Source: Candidatus Omnitrophota bacterium
GTDB taxonomy: Bacteria; Omnitrophota; Gorgyraeia; Duberdicusellales; 4484-171
DNA length: 8,967 bases
Reading direction: 5' to 3'
Assembly (NCBI GenBank): GCA_023135855.1
Contig: JAGLSH010000024.1
Span: forward strand, 1-8,967
Positions 6,009-8,967 of this stretch are shown here, piece after piece (the first letter of the stretch is position 1; each line of letters begins with the position of its first letter). Position numbers and translations under genes: made by a program. The notes beneath the pieces are model-generated. The model was not told where the DNA came from. It did no database searches and was given only the letters and a program-made list of their open reading frames with translations.

Positions 6009-6416
6009 TTATTGACAATCACACTCTTGACTATTTAAATCTATTCCACAGCCAGAGCATTTACCCTTACAATCTTCTTTGCATAACACTTTCATCGGGA
6101 AATTAAGCAATATCTCTTCCCGAATATCGTCATTGATTTCAAGCCATTCTCCGACTTTACTATCTTTATAATTTTTAATAAAACTCTGTTCTACAACATG
6201 ACGTACTTGCTGCGAACAACGCGAACAAACAACATCTCTATGGGTAGTTACCAAAATCTGAGCTTTTATTTCATCTCTAACTCTAGAGAATTTACATTTA
6301 AGATAAATAGAATCTACAAAAGTAACATCGGAAGAATGCATCTCCCAAGTGGAAGCTGATATCTCTTCTTCTACTTCGATTTCCTTATCTCTTATTTTTT
6401 CTACTTTTATTTTCAT
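6009..6416 (-). CDS. yceD: YceD-family protein (DUF177), metal-binding type
   Basis: The 135-residue protein matches the DUF177/YceD family. It has an N-terminal beta-rich part, a CSRC pair (Cys64, Cys67), the conserved stretch FPMKVLCKEDCKGKCSGCGIDLN, and an ending of CDC. Cys112, Cys116, Cys120, Cys123, Cys132 and Cys134 form the typical C-terminal cysteine cluster, which presumably binds zinc. The family is linked to 23S rRNA and ribosome assembly in E. coli and plants, and its gene almost always precedes rpmF, as here (56-bp gap). The exact biochemical activity is not settled. The ATG lies 32 bp inside the end of coaD, with only a weak AAAGAA sequence in front of it, so translational coupling is likely. 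No truncation or unusual composition was noticed. Confidence 0.92.
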   Translation of the reverse strand: MKIKVEKIRDKEIEVEEEISASTWEMHSSDVTFVDSIYLKCKFSRVRDEIKAQILVTTHRDVVCSRCSQQVRHVVEQSFIKNYKDSKVGEWLEINDDIREEILLNFPMKVLCKEDCKGKCSGCGIDLNSQECDCQ

Positions 6417-6888
6417 TTAATTTCTTTGCTAAAGTTTTCACTACTACTGAAGGCAAAAATTTCTTTAAATCAGCTCCCAAACAAGCAGCTTCTTTTATAA
6501 GACGCGACGAAATAAAAGAATACTCAGGATGCGGCATAAGAAAGATCGTCTCTATCTCTGGAGCAAGATTACGATTAGTTAGGGCCATCTGAAATTCATA
6601 TTCAAAATCAGAAATCATCCTTAAACCCCTTACTATAACCTTGGTCTTCTTTTTTTTTGCGAAATCTACTATCAGTCCGCTAAAACCCTCTACTTTAACG
6701 CCTTTTATATTTGCTGTTGCCTCTTTAACCAATTCAATCCTCTGGTCAAAAGAAAAAAGCGCATCTTTTGTCGATACTTCCACTACTGAAACTAAAACTT
6801 TTCCAAAAATAGAGACAGCTCTTTGGACAATATCGATATGACCATTAGTAATCGGATCAAATGTTCCGGGATAAATAGCGCTACTCAT
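6385..6888 (-). CDS. coaD: Phosphopantetheine adenylyltransferase
   Basis: CoaD transfers AMP from ATP to 4'-phosphopantetheine to make dephospho-CoA, the penultimate step of coenzyme A synthesis. CoA is also the source of the ACP prosthetic group, so the gene fits the fatty acid neighbourhood. The 167-residue product has the nucleotidyltransferase signature YPGTFDPITNGH at 6-17 (with His17), RGLR at 87-90, DFEYEFQMALTNR, and the second signature SFISSRLIKE at 124-133. A lysine-rich tail extends past the usual end and overlaps yceD. The ATG overlaps the end of rsmD by 8 bp, with a weak AGAAG just ahead. Lysines 78-81 are encoded partly by a nine-A run (6658-6650), a possible slippage site, although the frame is intact here. 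Confidence 0.97.
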   Translation of the reverse strand: MSSAIYPGTFDPITNGHIDIVQRAVSIFGKVLVSVVEVSTKDALFSFDQRIELVKEATANIKGVKVEGFSGLIVDFAKKKKTKVIVRGLRMISDFEYEFQMALTNRNLAPEIETIFLMPHPEYSFISSRLIKEAACLGADLKKFLPSVVVKTLAKKLNENKSRKNKR

Positions 6889-7429
6889 ATCTTCTATATA
6901 TTAAGAAAAGAGTCTGACCGTATTTTTTTTCTACAATAAGAGAAAATCCTTTACTGGCCTGAACAAAATCGTCCTTGGTAGAACAAAAAGTTACTACATA
7001 ACCAGAAGGGCATACTATATCATACTCCTCTAATAGTTGCAAGGATTTTGTCGCCAAGCCGCTATGGTAAGGAGGATCTAAGAAAATAATGTCAAAGCTC
7101 TCTTTATAAGTAAAAAAATCTTTAATCCCTGAGACTGAATCCTTTAGGAGCACCTTTTGTTTAGGATCAAGGCCTAAAAAGGCGAGATTCTTCCTTATAG
7201 CCGCTACGCTGCGCCGGCTTGAATCAACAAATATAGCCTCTTTTGCCCCTTGAGATAAAGCCTCTATGCCTAGAGAGCCTGAACCGCCAAAAAGATCCAA
7301 CACTCTCTTGCCCTCAATCTCTCCTCTTAAAATATCAAAACAAGATTTTTTTATCTTTAAAGACACTGGTCGAATGTCTAAAGGAACAGTTATACTCTTT
7401 CCTTTGAATTTACCTCCAAAAATCCGCAT
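6881..7429 (-). CDS. rsmD: 16S rRNA (guanine-N2)-methyltransferase RsmD
   Basis: RsmD methylates G966 (E. coli numbering) of 16S rRNA during 30S assembly, using S-adenosylmethionine. The 182-residue protein has the family architecture. The start MRIFGGKFKGKSI is typical, and the RPVSLKIKKSCFDIL segment corresponds to the usual RPTSDRVREALFNIL, here more diverged. The SAM-binding loop is DLFGGSGSLGIEALSQGA at 45-62 and the catalytic motif is DPPY at 118-121. The ATG at 7429 has a strong GAGGAGGG at 7445-7438, 8 nt upstream. The gene follows recG after 49 bp and overlaps coaD by 8 bp; the rsmD-coaD pair is very common in bacteria. The stop is TAG at 6883-6881. Confidence 0.95.
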   Translation of the reverse strand: MRIFGGKFKGKSITVPLDIRPVSLKIKKSCFDILRGEIEGKRVLDLFGGSGSLGIEALSQGAKEAIFVDSSRRSVAAIRKNLAFLGLDPKQKVLLKDSVSGIKDFFTYKESFDIIFLDPPYHSGLATKSLQLLEEYDIVCPSGYVVTFCSTKDDFVQASKGFSLIVEKKYGQTLFLIYRRYE

Positions 7430-7479
7430 CTCTTACACCCTCCTCAAAAATTATTTATTTCTTCAAAATTTAACTAAAA

Positions 7480-8967
7480 TCACCCTTTAGTTTCATCAGG
7501 ATCGACGCTAAGTAACATTGAACTGTCAAGATGCTCTCTGAGACACCGGTGACGCAGCTGGCTTAAATAAGGATCTTTTTTTATCACCTTATAAGCAGAA
7601 AGACGAGCTTCTTTTAATATTTCTAAATCCTCTATCGGGTTAGCTACTTTTAAATCCGGCAAACCATGTTGTAAATTACCAAAAAAATCGCCCGGTCCTC
7701 TTAATTTAAGATCTTCTTCAGCAATTTTAAATCCGGAAACTTCTTTTGAAATTATATCAAGACGCTTCAAAGATTCGGAAGTAAGATTTCCTCTGCTAAT
7801 TAGAATAAAATGAGGTTGATATTGAGAGCGCTGTATTCGGCCTCGAAGCTGATGTAATTGAGCTAAGCCAAATCTCTCAGGATTCTCCACCAGCATAGCA
7901 GTAGCATTTTCTATATTCAAGCCTACTTCAATCACAGTAGTCGAAACTAAAATATCTATCTTTTTATCTTTGAATGCTTTTATCACTCCTATCTTCTCTT
8001 TGCTCTTCATTTGACCATGAAACATTTTCACTTTAAAATCTGGAAACTCCTCAACTATTTTCTTATACATTGTCTTCAAAGGCTTTAAGCCTTGATCTAA
8101 GCTCTCTTCAATAACCGGATAAACAATATAGACTTGACGGCCTTGGCCCAATATTTTTTTTAAAAAATCATAGACTTCTCTTCTATCCTTTTCCTTTACC
8201 CAACGAGTCAGAGGAGCTATTCGGCCTTTAGGCATTTGATTTATTACTGAAGAATCAAGGTCTCCGTATAAAGAAAGAGCCAAGCTCCTGGGAATAGGAG
8301 TAGCGCTCATAACTAAACAATGGGAAGCAACTTTTCCTTTTTTAGGAAGAAGCGCCCTCTGAGCAACTCCAAACCTATGTTGTTCATCAATTACGACTAA
8401 ACCCAGTTTTTTAAATTTTACTTTTTTCTGGATAAGAGAATGAGTGCCGACAATTACTTTGATTGTCCCTTTCGCTAGTCCCTGATAAATGTCCGCAACT
8501 TCCTTCTTAGTCAGCGATGAAGAAAGAACTTTAATCGCATCCATAGAATCTCCTTTAGATAAAAATTTTAAACCCTTTAAACTTTTATCTAAAGTTTCTT
8601 TATGTTGATGAGCTAAAACTTCAGTAGGAACCATAAGGGCAGCTTGAAACCCACAATCAGCACAAATACCAATAGCAAATGTTGCTATGGCAGTTTTACC
8701 ACAACCAACATCTCCTTGTAGAATTCGATGCATCGGATGAGGCTTTTCTAAATCAACTAAAATTTGCGCTAAAGACTTTTCTTGAGCTGCAGTTAGTTTA
8801 AACTCTAAGTTCTCTCTTATTTTTTCTACTGTGTTCTTTGAAATTTTAAATTTTGCTCCAGTTTGAAAAACTCGCTTAGCTTTGCGTAAATATACTAAAA
8901 TTTGAGACAGAAATAACTCTTCAAAAATAAACCGTTCCCGAGCCATTTCTGCATTCTCCCAAGAACT
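7480..8967 (-). CDS. recG: ATP-dependent DNA helicase RecG, C-terminal part (runs off the right edge)
   Basis: The frame is open to the window edge, so the methionine at 8946 is internal; 495 residues are visible and the N-terminal wedge domain is missing. RecG is a monomeric double-strand translocase that regresses stalled replication forks and branch-migrates Holliday junctions. Visible superfamily 2 motifs, numbered from the first visible residue, are: Q-type LTAAQ, Walker A GDVGCGKT at 85-92, VPTEVLAHQH, DEQH at 194-197 followed by RFGVAQR, SATPIPR at 221-227, the FHGQM motif, STTVIEVGLNI, and motif VI with QLRGRIQRS. The TRG-type region DLKLRGPGDFFG and QHG follow. Motif VI reads RGRIQRS where RGRVGRG is usual. 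The stop is TGA at 7482-7480, 50 bp before rsmD. Confidence 0.96.
   Translation of the reverse strand, partial: SSWENAEMARERFIFEELFLSQILVYLRKAKRVFQTGAKFKISKNTVEKIRENLEFKLTAAQEKSLAQILVDLEKPHPMHRILQGDVGCGKTAIATFAIGICADCGFQAALMVPTEVLAHQHKETLDKSLKGLKFLSKGDSMDAIKVLSSSLTKKEVADIYQGLAKGTIKVIVGTHSLIQKKVKFKKLGLVVIDEQHRFGVAQRALLPKKGKVASHCLVMSATPIPRSLALSLYGDLDSSVINQMPKGRIAPLTRWVKEKDRREVYDFLKKILGQGRQVYIVYPVIEESLDQGLKPLKTMYKKIVEEFPDFKVKMFHGQMKSKEKIGVIKAFKDKKIDILVSTTVIEVGLNIENATAMLVENPERFGLAQLHQLRGRIQRSQYQPHFILISRGNLTSESLKRLDIISKEVSGFKIAEEDLKLRGPGDFFGNLQHGLPDLKVANPIEDLEILKEARLSAYKVIKKDPYLSQLRHRCLREHLDSSMLLSVDPDETKG

Noticed and set aside
5985..6020. Minus-strand TTGTCA and TATAAA-like sequences upstream of rpmF
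   Set aside because: The spacing is off (14 bp to TATAAA, 16 bp to TAAAAA), and the AT-rich sequence makes such matches uninformative.
6012..6040. Plus-strand TTGACA with a 17-bp spacer to TTAAAT, resembling a promoter
   Set aside because: It points against all genes and sits in the yceD coding end; no plus-strand gene follows, so a chance match is likelier.
6641..7490. Plus-strand open frames at 6641-6841 and 7266-7490
   Set aside because: They are antisense to coaD and rsmD, with no ribosome binding site or recognisable domain.
8944..8946. ATG at 8946 as the start of recG
   Set aside because: The frame stays open to the window edge, and the sequence around it (MARERFIFEELF) is the internal conserved segment before the RecG helicase core.

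Overview
The window is AT-rich bacterial DNA, roughly one third G+C by eye. It is filled almost edge to edge by one set of twelve genes, all on the minus strand, with no gene on the plus strand and no RNA gene or CRISPR array seen. Read in the direction of transcription (high to low coordinates) the order is recG (5' end missing), rsmD, coaD, yceD (DUF177), rpmF, plsX, fabH, fabD, fabG, acpP, fabF, and then leuC (3' end missing). The order recG-rsmD-coaD-yceD-rpmF-plsX-fab is a classic bacterial housekeeping arrangement. The sequence does not settle the phylum. A Firmicutes-type cluster would often carry fapR before plsX and fabK near fabH, and both are absent. An uncultured lineage such as Omnitrophota is a guess, not a conclusion.

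Region by region: 7480-8967 is the C-terminal two thirds or so of the RecG helicase. 6385-7429 holds the 16S rRNA methyltransferase RsmD and the CoA-biosynthesis enzyme CoaD, overlapping by 8 bp. 5746-6416 holds the YceD-family protein and ribosomal protein L32, a widely conserved pair. 482-5749 is the fatty acid module. PlsX links acyl-ACP to phospholipid synthesis, FabD loads malonate onto ACP, FabH starts chains, FabG reduces the keto group, AcpP is the carrier and FabF elongates. Dehydratase (FabZ) and enoyl reductase (FabI/K/L/V) genes are not in the window. 1-384 is the N-terminal 128 residues of an isopropylmalate dehydratase large subunit, which starts a different (leucine) pathway.

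Spacing is tight: overlaps at rsmD/coaD, coaD/yceD, rpmF/plsX (ATGA) and plsX/fabH, and short gaps elsewhere. A long co-transcribed unit is therefore likely. The one place that breaks this pattern is the 112-bp fabD-fabG gap. It is almost entirely occupied by inverted repeats: a 74-nt imperfect palindrome with a perfect 13-bp inner stem, and a second hairpin just before the fabG ribosome binding site. Next to it FabD carries a short hydrophilic tail that looks unlike a normal FabD end. This is the best candidate in the window for something undescribed, either a decaying small palindromic repeat or a structured RNA inside the operon. The remaining content is ordinary core metabolism; I found no novel defence, mobile or biosynthetic system.
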